From Cylindrobasidium torrendii FP15055 ss-10 (taxonomy: Eukaryota; Basidiomycota; Agaricomycetes; Agaricales; Physalacriaceae), in the NCBI GenBank assembly GCA_000934385.1, contig KN880712.1, positions 1 to 29,870 of the forward strand: 29,870 bases of DNA, given 5' to 3'. The stretch's first letter is position 1. Every line of letters begins with the position of its first letter. The notes beneath the pieces were generated by a model. That model was not told the origin of the DNA, searched no databases, and was given only the letters and a program-made list of their open reading frames with translations. This document shows, piece after piece, positions 1-10,998 of the stretch. Both the position numbers and the translations under genes were made by a program.

Positions 1-704
1 GAACTAGAATTGATCTATGAAGAGAAACTTCTACTTCTTTATTGTACTAATCTGTCTTCAAACAAGGTCAGTCACTGGCATTGGGGTCACAAAGTGCATG
101 CCGTTGGTGGAGGAGGTTCATCAGTGCGGAATGGTCAACTGAAAGCACACTCAAGAAGCATGTGAGAGTCTTTGGTGCCGTACCACCGTTCCCGGGTGGC
201 CCAGAATCCCGAAATAGTGCCAGAAGTCAGCAACCATGTAGATGCATTTCCCACTCACAGGATCCTTCATGCGCCATATGTCAGCACCTAAAATGACTAG
301 AACGGCGGTCTCTTTCACCACAAAGGTGCGAACACTTCCATAGGGATGACTGACTGACGTGGTAAAGAGGAAGACTCGTAAGAAGTACAACTTGTGATGT
401 TTGGGCAACGTTTGGGCATCTTAATAGAGTAATTGGCTTTCTCTGCTTCGCGCACATCATTTTGACGATATGATAAGACTAAATACAGCTTATTTCAAGT
501 CAAAGCAGTGTGAGGGGGCTCTACAACAGAAAATGGATGATTTCGCCGGTGATCAAAGCCATCAAATCATGTGACCTTCCGATCTGGAAACCGGCAGTGC
601 GCACCACCACAAGCTCTATTTCTGCCTGATGGCTGGATTATCCGCAGACTTCTCCTAATTGGAACTAGGATCTGCGCCCTGTAACAGAAGCCGTTGCTTG
701 AAGC
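1..704. other. Left-edge region without a supported gene
   Basis: No gene can be modelled confidently here. The minus strand holds an 85-codon open frame (151-408) encoding the stretch ADIWRMKDPVSGKCIYM. A plausible GTGAGT donor lies just after its MKDP codons and a CAG acceptor lies further left, so it could be the end of a gene transcribed leftward. I do not recognise the peptide and the frame is short, so chance is equally likely. Confidence 0.3.
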
Positions 705-712
705 TATAAAAG
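705..712 (+). promoter_or_regulatory. TATA box of the beta-propeller glycosidase gene
   Basis: TATAAAAG lies 45 nt before the ATG at 758. This is the usual distance for a short fungal 5' UTR. Confidence 0.6.
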
Positions 713-757
713 CCACGCTCTACAAGTCTCCCCACATCACCCTCATCGCTCACAAGA

Positions 758-1972
758 ATGTTCCTCCCATCGGTACTCCTTTCTTTCACTGCGCTGGCTA
801 TAGCAGCTCCGTCTGCCTCGGAGCGTCGGGCAAATCTCGTCCCAAAGATCAATCCCTCGACGATTCCCTTGTCTGGAACCTCTGGCCAAGGTGGTGCATA
901 CCCCCGACTTGCATCCCTCGCCGATGGTTCTCTCCTTGGAACGTATACCGCCACTGTCACCGGTGGCGACAAACAACTCGTTGTGACCAAATCTACTGAC
1001 GGCGGAAAGTCGTTCTTCCAACTTGGATCCATTGCTACTCAACCCGGCGATCTCGACAACGCATTCCTGCTTCAACTCTCCGATGGGACTGTCGTCGGCT
1101 CGGCACGCAACCACGACAATGACTACTATCGCATTACCGCATACAAGTCTACCAACCAAGGCAAAGACTGGGTGTGGCTCTCCGACGTCGAAGTTAGGAA
1201 GAAAGCCGCCCCTGGTGCACCCTTGAATGGTCTCTGGGTATGTTTCTGTCTCTGTTATACTGAACACGTATGTACCAATGTATTCACAGGAACCCTTCTT
1301 CCGTCAAGCACACGATGGAAGCCTCCAGATCTACTACGCCGCCGAGAACAGTGACGTTGACCAGGACATCCTCATGAGGACCTCCTACGATGGCGGCGCA
1401 ACTTGGTCGGGGACGACCACTGTCGCAGGCGCAACGACCACTGGGCGTGATGGCATGCCAGGATGTTCTGGTGAGCTGAATTTGCAATGTGACAGTCAGC
1501 GCTCAATAATCTTGCTGCAGATTTCAACGACGGTAGTGGCACCAAGTTGATGTGTGTCTTCGAGACCACGGAAGGTCTAGGACGCATGAACGTCAAGAGC
1601 GTTGTTTCTACGGATGACGGAAAGAACTGGGGCTATCGCAGCCAAGTATACGCCTCGGCAGAGGGCACCCATGGTGCGGTAGCGTCGACTAGTTGTTGCA
1701 TCCCATTGTACTCACGCAACAATGCAGCTAGCGCACCTCAACTTGTTACCACCACTGGCGGGGCTCTTGTCGCCTCGGTTATGACAAACGAGGACAATGG
1801 CTCGTCAACAGAGGTGTTCAAGATTCTGACAAGCCCTCCTACTGTCTCCGGTTCATGGGGAAACAAGGCGACTGTCATGACTGGCGCCTGGCCCGGTTTG
1901 TTTGCGCTGACCGATGGCACTGTTATGGGCTGTGCTGGGAATGCAGAGTGCCACTCCATCAGCTTCTCATAA
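758..1972 (+). CDS. Secreted beta-propeller glycosidase, GH93 exo-arabinanase/BNR sialidase-like
   Basis: Exons 758-1237, 1290-1470 and 1521-1972 give 370 aa. A signal peptide (about residues 1-17, ending ALAIAA) predicts secretion. Three Asp-box-like motifs are visible: STDGGKSF (79-86), SYDGGATW (192-199) and STDDGKNW (250-257). These are blade-turn signatures of the sialidase/BNR propeller superfamily. The segments AYPRLASLADGSLL and LWEPFFRQAHDGSLQ, and the run DQDILMRTS..DGGATW followed by RDGMPG, resemble fungal GH93 enzymes, which release arabinobiose from arabinan, and the length fits that family. GH93 is therefore my preferred assignment; a true exo-sialidase is less likely. The substrate is inferred. 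Both introns (52 and 50 nt) are GT-AG. A plant cell-wall degrading role outside the cell would follow if GH93 is right. Confidence 0.82.
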
Positions 1973-2779
1973 GTCGGATGCAAGCTGGCCTGTTACGATA
2001 TTATGTACGCAGTACTGACCGGCGCGTCGGTATCTAAGGTCATTATTCTAGTCTTTACAGTCTCTCTAAAGGGTATTTATGGATGGAAAGGACATGGTAC
2101 TGGATTCATACATCAATTGTGTGTTCCGTTGTGAAGCTTGAGGCATGAAGGACACCACCCAAATCCCCAACTTGGAATATGATTTTGCATGTTCCAACGA
2201 GCTGAGGGCGATCGGACGGCCATCGTCGGCGTCCTTTCTTACCATCATGCTCACTGGTCATCGATTCATCGGCGTTTGACTCTGAGCAAGCCGGCGCTCT
2301 GCTTATCAGTGCACTCATAATAATCACCTTAATCCTCGCGTCGAGACTGTCCGAGCAACGGCTGTTTAGTGTTCACTCGGGGATGTTAATACGGATGTCG
2401 TTGGGCTTCCTTATGGATCGGAAAGGACGTCAGGCTCGTCTTCAAATCGCCATAGGCCAGCACGGGTTGTTTACGAGGGCTCAGATTAGACTGTTGAATG
2501 CAACGCTCATGACTGTGGGTCGAAACGACCCACGCCCTAGAGCTACCCGCTTCGCACCTTTGACAGTTGAATGAACAACTGACAAAGTCTCACGACATAA
2601 AGAAATTAGCTTCGGTCCGAGGTGCCTCGTTCGAATCCCCCACACGGATGTTTGACGGTGCAATACGATAGTCTTCAATCTGGGCCGCATCTCACCCAAT
2701 CTCACCACTAGTACCCGCGTCCCCAACGAATTGCTCGGAGGGCGCCGTGGCGATTGGCAATACCGGGGGTCTGGGGAAG
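1973..2779. other. Intergenic region, no gene seen
   Basis: This is the spacer between the glycosidase stop and the first ligase promoter. Only short unsupported frames occur. A B-box-like CGTTCGAATCC at 2628 has no tRNA fold around it. Confidence 0.5.
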
Positions 2780-2787
2780 TATATATA
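2780..2787 (+). promoter_or_regulatory. TATA box of the first 4CL-like gene
   Basis: TATATATA lies 76 nt upstream of the ATG at 2864, followed by a C/T-rich stretch typical of fungal core promoters. Confidence 0.5.
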
Positions 2788-2863
2788 CCGGCTCACCATG
2801 CCATGCAACTCGTCCAATCTCTCCATTTCCTCCCATTGCAACCACCACACGTATTAGTCGATA

Positions 2864-5024
2864 ATGGCATCAGGCGCGGTTCAAACTGGTGTTTACACTT
2901 CTCCATTCCCCGACATCCAGCTCGCGAGCTCTTCCATTTTCACACACTTCCTTAACACCGACAAAGAAGGATACGTCGGCCACCACCCGGCACACTGGCC
3001 CGCTTACATCGAATCGTTCTCGGGGACCGCCATCTCGCGCGCGCAGTTGAGGACTCATGCACTGTCCTTAGGCTATGCTCTCCAGCACCACCCCCACTAC
3101 CCAGCAAAACGCGGTGATGTCACCATGCTTTACTCCCCGAACTCTGTGTCTTTTCCCCTCGTTGTTTTTGGATGTAAGTCAATTATGAATAGGATCACGA
3201 CCAGATTAATAACCAAGTGACTGTTTAGGTATCGCTGCTGGCGTGCGTGTAACCCTCGCGAACGCGGCATACAACCCTCGCGAACTCGAGCATCAATACA
3301 AGGACAGTGGTGCCACGCTCATCTTCACCTTCGAAGAAGGCCTTCCCACCGTCCTTGCCATGCTCAAGGAAATGGGCATCGAAAATGCTAATGACCGTGT
3401 GATTGTCTGTGGGAAGGGCACAAAGTGGGTCGGAGGACCCGATGTCCCAAGGATGCACCCTGAGATGACCTACATGGAGGACCTGTTGGCGCAAGGGACG
3501 CTGGAGCACGAAGAGAAGTTCGAGGGCGAAGATGCCCACGAGACAGCGTTCCTATGCTATAGCTCGGTAGGGTATTCACCAGGATCCTAGGAACTCTGTT
3601 GCTGACAGACGCCACTCACAGGGTACCACGGGTTTGGCAAAGGGAGTAGAGGTATGTCTTTGATACTGGGATGTGACGAGCACTTGACTGATCACTTGTG
3701 CATAGACAACGCACCAGAATCTGACCAGTGTTGTTGAGATGGTTATGGAATCCTTGCCTGACTTGACACAGAAAACGGCGTCTGGTGTCCTGCCATTCTT
3801 CCACATCTACGGTATGTGCCGTTGAACAATGAGTTTAACTCTCTCACGAAGCAACAGGTGCTGTGAACCTTTTCCTGTTGCCCCTTCGTGCTGGGTTCGC
3901 CACTGCTGTTCAGCCGCGCTTCGATCCTGAGCAATTCTGCGCAAACATCCAGCGATACCGCGTTGCTTTCTGTCTTCTCGTTCCTCCAATCATGAACATG
4001 CTCGCCCGTCATCCAGGTGTGTAATCTCCAACGTGGGCCCTTTTTGGTCGCTTATCATGTACCCAGTCGTCGAGAAATACGATCTGTCTTCTCTTCAAGT
4101 CATCATCTCTGGGGCTGCTCCTCTTCCTGTCGCTCTCACCAAAATTGTCAGGGGACGTCTCCGCTCCCTCAAGTGCTTCGCTCCCATCGTCCAAGGCTAC
4201 GGGCTCACAGAAACATCCCCGGTCACCCATCTTGTCCCACACTTCCAAGCCACCGAGGAGAACATTGGCAGCATCGGCGTCCTTATGCCATCATTGCAAT
4301 GTCGACTGGTCGGAGAAGATAACCTCGATGTTGAGGCAGGTCAGCCTGGCGAAATGTGGATCAAGGGCCCGACAGTCATGAAGGGTTATCACAATAGAGC
4401 GGCGGAGACCAAAGATACTATTACCGCAGATGGGTGGCTGAAGACGGGCGACGTTGCTATTCGAGACAGCGAGGGCTTCTACACGATTGTGGACAGGAAG
4501 AAGGAGTTGATCAAGTACAAGGGATTCCAAGGTAGGCTTTCTCGCCAATTTGTGAGGGATTCGAGGCTGACTTGCAAACAGTACCGCCAGCAGAGCTTGA
4601 GGACATTCTTTGTGGACATCCAGAAATCATTGACGCTGCAGTCATTGCCGTGTACGATGATGAGCAGGCGACCGAGCTTCCGAGGTCATTCTCCTTCGTT
4701 TGGCTGCATGCGGTTGTACTCATAATGATGCAGAGGCTACGTCGTTTCGAAAAGGCAGCTCACTACAACTGAGGAAAGGGTCGCATTTGAGGGGGAGATC
4801 AAAGACTGGGTGAAGGGCCGCGTCGCATACCACAAACAACTGCGCGGCGGCGTGTCAGTCATCGAAGCCGTGCCAAAAAGGTAGGCCACTATCTTCATGA
4901 TCTCGTTGGATTGGATGCTAATCTGGACTTCAGCGCGGCCGGGAAAATACTGCGTAAAGACTTGCGTGCGAAGGCTAAGCTTGAAAGGGAACAAGCTTCT
5001 CCAGCAATTGCTGTCAAGGCGTGA
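2864..5024 (+). CDS. 4-coumarate-CoA-ligase-like acyl-CoA synthetase (copy 1)
   Basis: Nine exons give 582 aa: 2864-3173, 3229-3566, 3622-3651, 3706-3811, 3858-4016, 4067-4531, 4582-4684, 4734-4880, 4934-5024. It belongs to the ANL adenylating superfamily, which activates a carboxylate with ATP and transfers it to CoA. The P-loop reads SSGTTGLAKGVE (215-226); Ala replaces the usual Pro of the PKG triplet. Further core motifs are QGYGLTETSP, the TGD of WLKTGDVA, DRKKELIKYKGFQVPPAELE, and a C-terminal GKILRKDLR that holds the adenylation lysine. The protein ends AIAVKA and so lacks a peroxisomal PTS1. The intron after TELPR has a weak donor, GTCATT, but reading through it breaks the frame. The downstream gene is a paralogue in the same orientation. 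The substrate (a phenylpropanoid or a fatty acid) cannot be read from sequence. Confidence 0.88.
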
Positions 5025-6103
5025 AGCAGGAAGAAACATAATCGGCAGAACGTTCTCACATGCAAAGAAGTTCTGGTTTGTATCAGTAGGATTGGTCAAT
5101 GAAAATACCTGTATCTTTCCCGCACATACTCGACGCCCACTCGCAGCGTTTCTCGTCAGGTGGTTGCGTGCGTTAGAATCTTTCACAGGCTATTGTGGAT
5201 TGGTAACATCGGATGGGAGTCATCGTTGCGCATACTGTAGCGAGTGGTCGCAGAGTAGACGGACGGCAGTCACAAGAAGAGAGGGGCGAGTAAGGGAGAA
5301 GTTGGACCTTCAATGAGCATCTCCAGAGTAAATCTCTGTCAAGTCTGGTCACAAGAACAGCAGACTCCTACCTCAAGAACGGTATCGTCCCCAAAAAGAA
5401 CGCAACATGACAGCGGGCGCCCACATTCGGAAGTTCTGGTTGACCATTTTGTGCATTGTTGGGCAAGATAGGCCGGCTATCGCCTGGGCCGGTGCTACCG
5501 GTACGGCAGTGTTCAATCCCGAAGCGTTCCAACACTAAGCCATTCTACAAATGTGCTTCACAACGACGGAACACTTCGAAGCAGCTTCGAAGTAGATGAT
5601 AACTTTGGTAGTAGTAGGTAGTCGCGCGATAACGTGACCGTATCATTGAATGAGGCGATCATCACTATTGAATGTCAACCAACTTTGCCTGAGAAAGAAC
5701 GGTAACAGAAGGCTTCAATCGTTGTTGTGGGAATCTTGACCTGAAGTAACTTGTAAGGGATCCGTAAGAGGAAGTTGACCTGGTGACATTAGCCGGACGT
5801 CCAACTTCCGATGAGCGATGTTCAATGTGCCAGTCAGATAAGCTGATAGGACGCCAGGACGAACGAAAAGTACGTTTTCCAGCCTGTTTCCAGCCATTTT
5901 TCGTCAACTTTCAGAGGAGTAAACATCGACATTCCGACGCGGACCTGAGACCAACGGATCAAAGCTTTGACCAAAATCTCCCGCATTTATGTGGGGTAGC
6001 CGGCAACCGCTTATAACCAGCGCGTGCCCTCTCATCACGACTGTCAGACACTGGTCAGACAACTCCTCGCTCTTGACCATCATCATCGCATTTCAGCTAC
6101 ACA
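5025..6103. other. Intergenic spacer between the two ligase genes
   Basis: No gene is seen in about 1.1 kb. It holds a short inverted repeat, TTCGAAGC-A-GCTTCGAA, at 5575-5591. A weak TATA-like TTATAA at 6011-6016 lies about 90 nt before the next ATG. Confidence 0.5.
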
Positions 6104-8190
6104 ATGACAAGACCTGTGAAGATTTATTCCTCTCCCTATCCTTCTGTGCCTTTGGTCAACCGCAGCGTTTTCACCCATCTCCTCGGCTTGGAGACACCCG
6201 GCTACGTTGGACACTGGCCTGCCGACCAAGTCGTATTTGTCGACGCCAGCACCGGCCTGAAGATTACTCGCGGACAACTTCGCGCATTAGCGTTGTCGTT
6301 GGGATATGGACTCAAACATTCTGCGCTACATGCCCAACGGGGCGAAACAGCGCTTGTCTACGCGCCTAACTCGCTGCATTGGCCTGTTATCACCTTTGGT
6401 AGTGAGTGGCAGCCGCGTATTTCTCACCGATGAACGCATGTTAATACCCCAGCTTAGCATTCGCGGCCGGCCTCCGGATAACCCTTGCAAATAACGCATA
6501 CAACAGCCGTGAGCTTGCGCACCAGTACACCAACAGTGGTGCCCATCTGGTCTTCACAACGGAGGAGGGCCTGCAGACCGTCCGCGAGACCTTCAAGGAA
6601 ATTGGTGTATCTGCGGCGGATGGCGACAAGAGGATCATTATCATCGATTCATTGAAGTGGGCTGGGGGTCCAGATGTCACTGCGACTACAGCGTCTGCTG
6701 GGCTTGTCCGTCTCGAGGACCTGCTTTCTTTAGGGTCGTTGACCGAGGAGGAGAAGTTCGAAGGACAAGGCGATGAGACGACTCTTTTGTGCTACAGCTC
6801 GGTGTGTCAAGTTGTAATGCGCATTTTCAACATTTAACCGGTCAATCAGGGTACCACAGGGAAGCCAAAGGTATGCATACCATCCATCTTTAGAATCAGT
6901 GCATCTCATACCATGTCATCATGAAGGGTGTCGAGACGACTCACAACAACCTTACCTCCATCGCGGAAATGGTACAGTCTTCCACCGACATTAGCACTCA
7001 CGGACTTGTCCTGCTCGCCATCTTGCCATACTACCACATCTACGGGTGTGTAATGCAGATGTTTTGGACTCTTCGCGCGGGGATCACGACTATCATCCAG
7101 GCACGCTTCGAGCCAGAGGCGTACTGCAGGAATATCCAGAACTTCAAAGTCTCGTTCAGCTTGGTTGTCCCTCCAGTGCTTGTTATGCTGGCCAAACACC
7201 CTAGTGCGCCGGTCGACTCGCGTATTACCAGCAATTTCTGACGCAAACATACAGTTGTGGAAAAGTACGACTTGCGGTCGCTTGAAGTCATGATATCAGG
7301 CGCTGCACCTCTTGGTGCTGACCTGACGCACCAGGTCAGAGCAACTACTTTCCTCCCTCTTCTGCGATGTCTAATTCATGATAGGTCAAAACTCGTCTTG
7401 CCAAATTGGGGACACATGTCTCTCTCTCGCAAGGATACGGTCTTACCGAGACTTCACCTACCGCAACTATGGTCCCCACTAAGAAGGCCACGGAGTGTAT
7501 AGGCAGCATCGGATACCTCCTTCCCAACCTCGAAGCACGACTCGTTGGTGAAGATGGACATGACGCCAAGAAAGGGGAGCGTGGCGAGCTTTGGCTGCGT
7601 GGACCGACCATCATGAAAGGATATCTCAAGAATCCCAGTGCGACGGAGGAATGCATCACTAAGGACCGTTGGTTCCAGACTGGCGATGTGGCCATCCGCA
7701 CGAAGGAGGGGTTATACTTCATCGTCGACCGCAAGAAAGAGTTGATAAAGTACAAGGGCTTCCAAGGTACGTTCTCCTTAAGTCAAGGCGGTGCATGGCT
7801 GACAAGTACTGTAGTTCCACCAGCGGAACTCGAGAGCGTGCTGCTCAGTCATCCAGATATCGCAGACGCGGCTGTCATAGGTGTCTACAGTGAAGTCCAG
7901 GCGACTGAGCTCCCGCGCGCATACATTGTACCAGCCAAACCCCTCGATGAGGCGCAGAAGGCGAAATTCGCGAAGAGCGTCATAAATTGGACACGAGAAC
8001 GTGTCGCTAAACATAAGCAGCTTCGTGGCGGCGTCGCTGTAATTGATATCATTCCAAAGAGGTGCGCAGAGGAGTTAACAAAACATGAATATTGGCTTAT
8101 CGAACTTTCAGCGCGGCAGGAAAGATTCTCAGACGCGAGCTGCGGTTAAAGGCCGAGAAGGAGACAATACCTGCCAAGGCGAAGTTGTAG
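6104..8190 (+). CDS. 4-coumarate-CoA-ligase-like acyl-CoA synthetase (copy 2, peroxisomal)
   Basis: Eight exons give 575 aa: 6104-6401, 6458-6801, 6850-6870, 6927-7203, 7255-7334, 7385-7766, 7815-8061, 8112-8190. It is the same ANL family as the upstream gene and a clear paralogue along its whole length. The P-loop reads SSGTTGKPKGVE (213-224), with the PKG triplet intact. QGYGLTETSP, FQTGDVAI, DRKKELIKYKGFQVPPAELE and GKILRRELR follow. The last three residues are AKL, a recognised variant of the SKL-type PTS1, so import into peroxisomes is likely. A role in activating acids for beta-oxidation or side-chain shortening is inferred. Exon 3 is only 21 nt and encodes GTTGKPK. At the first intron the acceptor CTTAG (ending 6457) is chosen because the nearby CCCAG would give an immediate stop. 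Confidence 0.9.
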
Positions 8191-8351
8191 GCGTAGATCA
8201 AGGGATATGTAGCATTCACTTTGAAATGAGATACACGCAGAGAATGCTGAACAAGCTTCCAAATTTTACACTGAGCGTTCAACTGGATCTCCTCGATCAA
8301 CTATCTCAACTCGGAATTCGGGCCGGCCATACATCCATTTTCTCGTCTATC

Positions 8352-9186
8352 ATGAGCCCACGAAACTTCGATCCACCTTCAGACGACGACTCCGACGCGC
8401 CCGAGGCTATTTCCCTTAAGACGTCAAGGAAATTAGTGCAAAAGGAGAATACGGCGATACAAGCTGCTCAGACTGCAGAAAAGCAGAAGAAACGGGAGAA
8501 GAACAGGCAGAAGGACCAGCGTCTGAAGGAGCAAGCAAAGACGAAGAAGGAAAAGGAGCAGGACAGCAGCGCAGATGAAGATGAAGACAACGATGTTTTG
8601 GCGCGAATGCGTAGGGCAATGCAGGACGCAGAAGGGGAAGATTCAAATGAAGAGGACGAGGTCGAGGACGCAGAGATGAAGGACGCAGACAGCGATGAAG
8701 ATGAAAGCGAAGGCGAAGCGCCCAAAATCAATCCAAACTATCTACCGGACGACGTCTTCACTGCTGCCTTCGCTTCCGAGTCACGGCCGTCAGCATCGAG
8801 CACAAAATCCAAAGCAAAGAGTGTGCAAGAGAAGCAGCGGAGGAAGAAAAAGTCGAGAAGGAATCCAAAAGATGTCGTTATTGGGTGCGTAAGCTTTACT
8901 CCTTGCATTATCTTGCTAACCATATTTACCTAGTTCGAGGACAATGCGGTCACTGGTAGAATCCAAGACACCAGCGACAGGTGGTGTTGCTCAAACGGCC
9001 AAGGTCAAAAAGTTCCTCGATAGAACCCTTGCACTAAAGACAGGGAAATCCAGTAGCCGTGGATGGGAGAGACGGCCAGGTGTGTGTCCAGACAATGCAC
9101 GGAAAGTACTGGAACTAATGGTGGTTGTAGCAAGTGTCGGCAGTTTACGAACGAGTGGTCCTGCAGCACGATTCGTTCGCTCATAG
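8352..9186 (+). CDS. Charged, probably nucleolar protein; possible U3 snoRNA-associated (Utp16/Bud21-like)
   Basis: Exons 8352-8884, 8934-9079 and 9131-9186 give 244 aa. The N-terminal half is highly charged, with a Lys/Arg/Gln-rich predicted helix (about residues 30-75), acidic runs (DEDEDND, NEEDEVEDAEMKDAD) and a basic cluster RRKKKSRRNPK. The start of the protein, with SDDDSDAPEAISLKTSRK, resembles the N-terminus of fungal U3-snoRNA-associated proteins. The C-terminus carries VKKFLDRTLAL, GWERRP and GPAARFVRS, which looks like a conserved tail. A role in 18S rRNA processing is inferred from this resemblance alone. At the first intron the GTGCGT donor (8885) is preferred over the stronger-looking GTAAGC four bases later, because only the former keeps the tail in frame. 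It converges on the GST gene about 250 bp away. Confidence 0.7.
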
Positions 9187-9433
9187 GCATATCATAATCC
9201 TACACATGTATACGCGCCTCGGACAAATGGCCACAGTCTTCTCAATGATGGTGCTTGTGAGAGCCGATCCATACGACCGACGCCATGCTTCAAAATTTCC
9301 CATTTCCCAAAGATTAAACCCAGGTCTAAGAGTGCTAAGTCGACTGTCGTACATGAATCATGGTCTATTTGCAAGATGAACTTGGCCATTTCTACAGGTC
9401 CCACGGGGTGTACCTTTGGCACTTGGTCGCCAT

Positions 9434-10256
9434 TCAATACTTTTCGACAGATACAACGCCATCCTTGAATGTGGCCCATGAAGGGCGCTCCTGAAGTTCC
9501 TTCCACCACCTGTTATTCTGTAAGCCAAAAACCTCACATTCAGAAAGAAAGCTACTTGGCAACAGCAGGCCTAGTTTCGAGAGCATCGACACCAGCCTGG
9601 CTTTTGAGCAAAGTTCCCACAGGGAGGGTATTCAAGTCCGCCAGCGTGATGCTCTGCAATTGGCGTCAGTTATTTTGCCATGCTCACTCTTTCAGAAAAA
9701 GTGAGGCATACATCACCAGCCAGATATTTCTGCTTTGTCAAGATTTGTTCAAAGACGTCGAGTTTGGCGTTGAGGGTGTCCAAAGCCTCCTTGACAAGAT
9801 CCTCGCGAGGTTGATATGTCGGATCGAAAGCTCTATATCCCAGCTCTCATTAGCATTGTGCTTCTTCATTACGCCGGCACCGACTCACGGTGTGAAGCGC
9901 TCTCTGACAATTATCCAAGCATACGGGTCAAACTCCTGGTTTTCGATTTGCATCGCTGTTTCGAACTTTGCTGTCTTCACAAGGTCGCTGGTTGGCGGCA
10001 GCAGTGGCGTCCCTTGCGCGGAGTACTTGTTTGCGACGTAGCGGCCAATGGCCCGCGATTCGAAAATGATCAGACCGTCGTCGTCGAGGTATGGGGCTTG
10101 CCCGAAAGGCTGATGCCGCATATACTCAGCACTCTTGTGTTCGCGCGCTTTGTAATCGATGGGATGGAAGACGAAGGGAACCTGCTTCTCGTACAGAGCA
10201 ATGGCGGTACGCCTAGTGCAAGTAGAGTTGGTGAAGCCGTAGAGGTGGAGGACCAT
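9434..10256 (-). CDS. Glutathione S-transferase, fungal phi/GSTF-like
   Basis: Exons read on the minus strand: 10256-9889, 9832-9712, 9653-9556, 9509-9434, giving 220 aa. The N-terminal thioredoxin-fold domain starts MVLHLYGFTNSTCTRR, with the candidate catalytic Ser/Cys site at residues 11-13 (STC). It contains the cis-Pro region PFGQAPYLDDDG and the glutathione-binding FESRAIGRYV. The helical domain includes LDVFEQILTKQKYLAGD, SITLADLNTLP (the N-capping box region) and a terminal WWKELQERPSW. These are diagnostic of cytosolic GSTs, and the STCTRR arrangement suggests the phi-like class expanded in wood-decay fungi. The enzyme conjugates or ligands electrophilic or aromatic compounds with glutathione. 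Three introns (56, 58 and 46 nt) all restore the frame. The ATG at 10256 is preferred to an upstream in-frame ATG because it sits directly before the first strand of the fold. Confidence 0.9.
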
Positions 10257-10322
10257 GCCTGTACAGATGCGGTTGGGGGAGGATGAAAGTGGTAGTGACG
10301 AGAATAGAGGACGAAAACTATG

Positions 10323-10330
10323 CTTTTTAT
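10323..10330 (-). promoter_or_regulatory. TATA-like element of the GST gene
   Basis: On the minus strand ATAAAAAG lies about 66 nt upstream of the GST start codon. Confidence 0.35.
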
Positions 10331-10998
10331 GCAACGGCACCTCCGAGGCTACGTGGCACCAGAGTTTGCTGCTGACCAATTTTATGCCAGTGAACGATTA
10401 GTGACATTGTTACAAATCAAGGAGAAGCAGCAAGGTATCCCGATGGTCCCGGTTAGAGGATCAGGAGGCCCCAATGCAAAGTTAAGGAGACTTGTCGTCG
10501 AGACTATCTACACTATCTACCAACGAGTCCTCTTTAAGTAATTGTCGTTCGCAGCTTACCTCATCGATACCCAATCACAGCTGGTCATTTTATTGCCTTA
10601 GGCCTATGGCATATACAAAGTCGATGTCTGTATTGACCGAGCAGATGGACACAGATAGCTATTAGCATCTGCATGTTTGATCAAATGAACATCATACATG
10701 TAGTAAATGGATCGTAAATTCATGTTAAATCGAGCAGATTAGGAGCAGTATACTAGTTCTCAAGACTACGGCAGTAATTAGGTATATATACGGAGTACAT
10801 CTACAAGCTTCAAGAGGGTTGGTCCGCTGCACTGATCTACTTGTAGGTTCACCAACACCGCAGATTCGAACTCTGGCATGACCATTCCGAGACTTGTAAG
10901 TATTCTCCGGGCCGGGGTGTCAATTTAGTGTACGTCAGGCGGAAGCGCATCAAAGTACAATCATAATGACCTAGACCAACACTCGCCTCTCTTCCACC
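10331..10998. other. Divergent intergenic region between GST and PDAT genes
   Basis: No gene is seen. It separates two divergent genes and carries AT-rich stretches. A TATATATA at 10783-10790 could belong to the PDAT promoter, but it lies 208 nt before the ATG, which would imply a long 5' UTR. Confidence 0.4.

Noticed and set aside
2628..2638. tRNA B-box-like CGTTCGAATCC
   Set aside because: The flanks do not pair as a T stem, and no acceptor, anticodon or D arm can be found around it.
8085..8351. In-frame N-terminal extension of the charged protein
   Set aside because: It overlaps the last exon of the second ligase and has a different composition; the ATG at 8352 starts the family-like sequence.
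9469..10041. 190-codon plus-strand open frame
   Set aside because: It overlaps GST exons and introns antisense, while the GST model is complete with conserved motifs.
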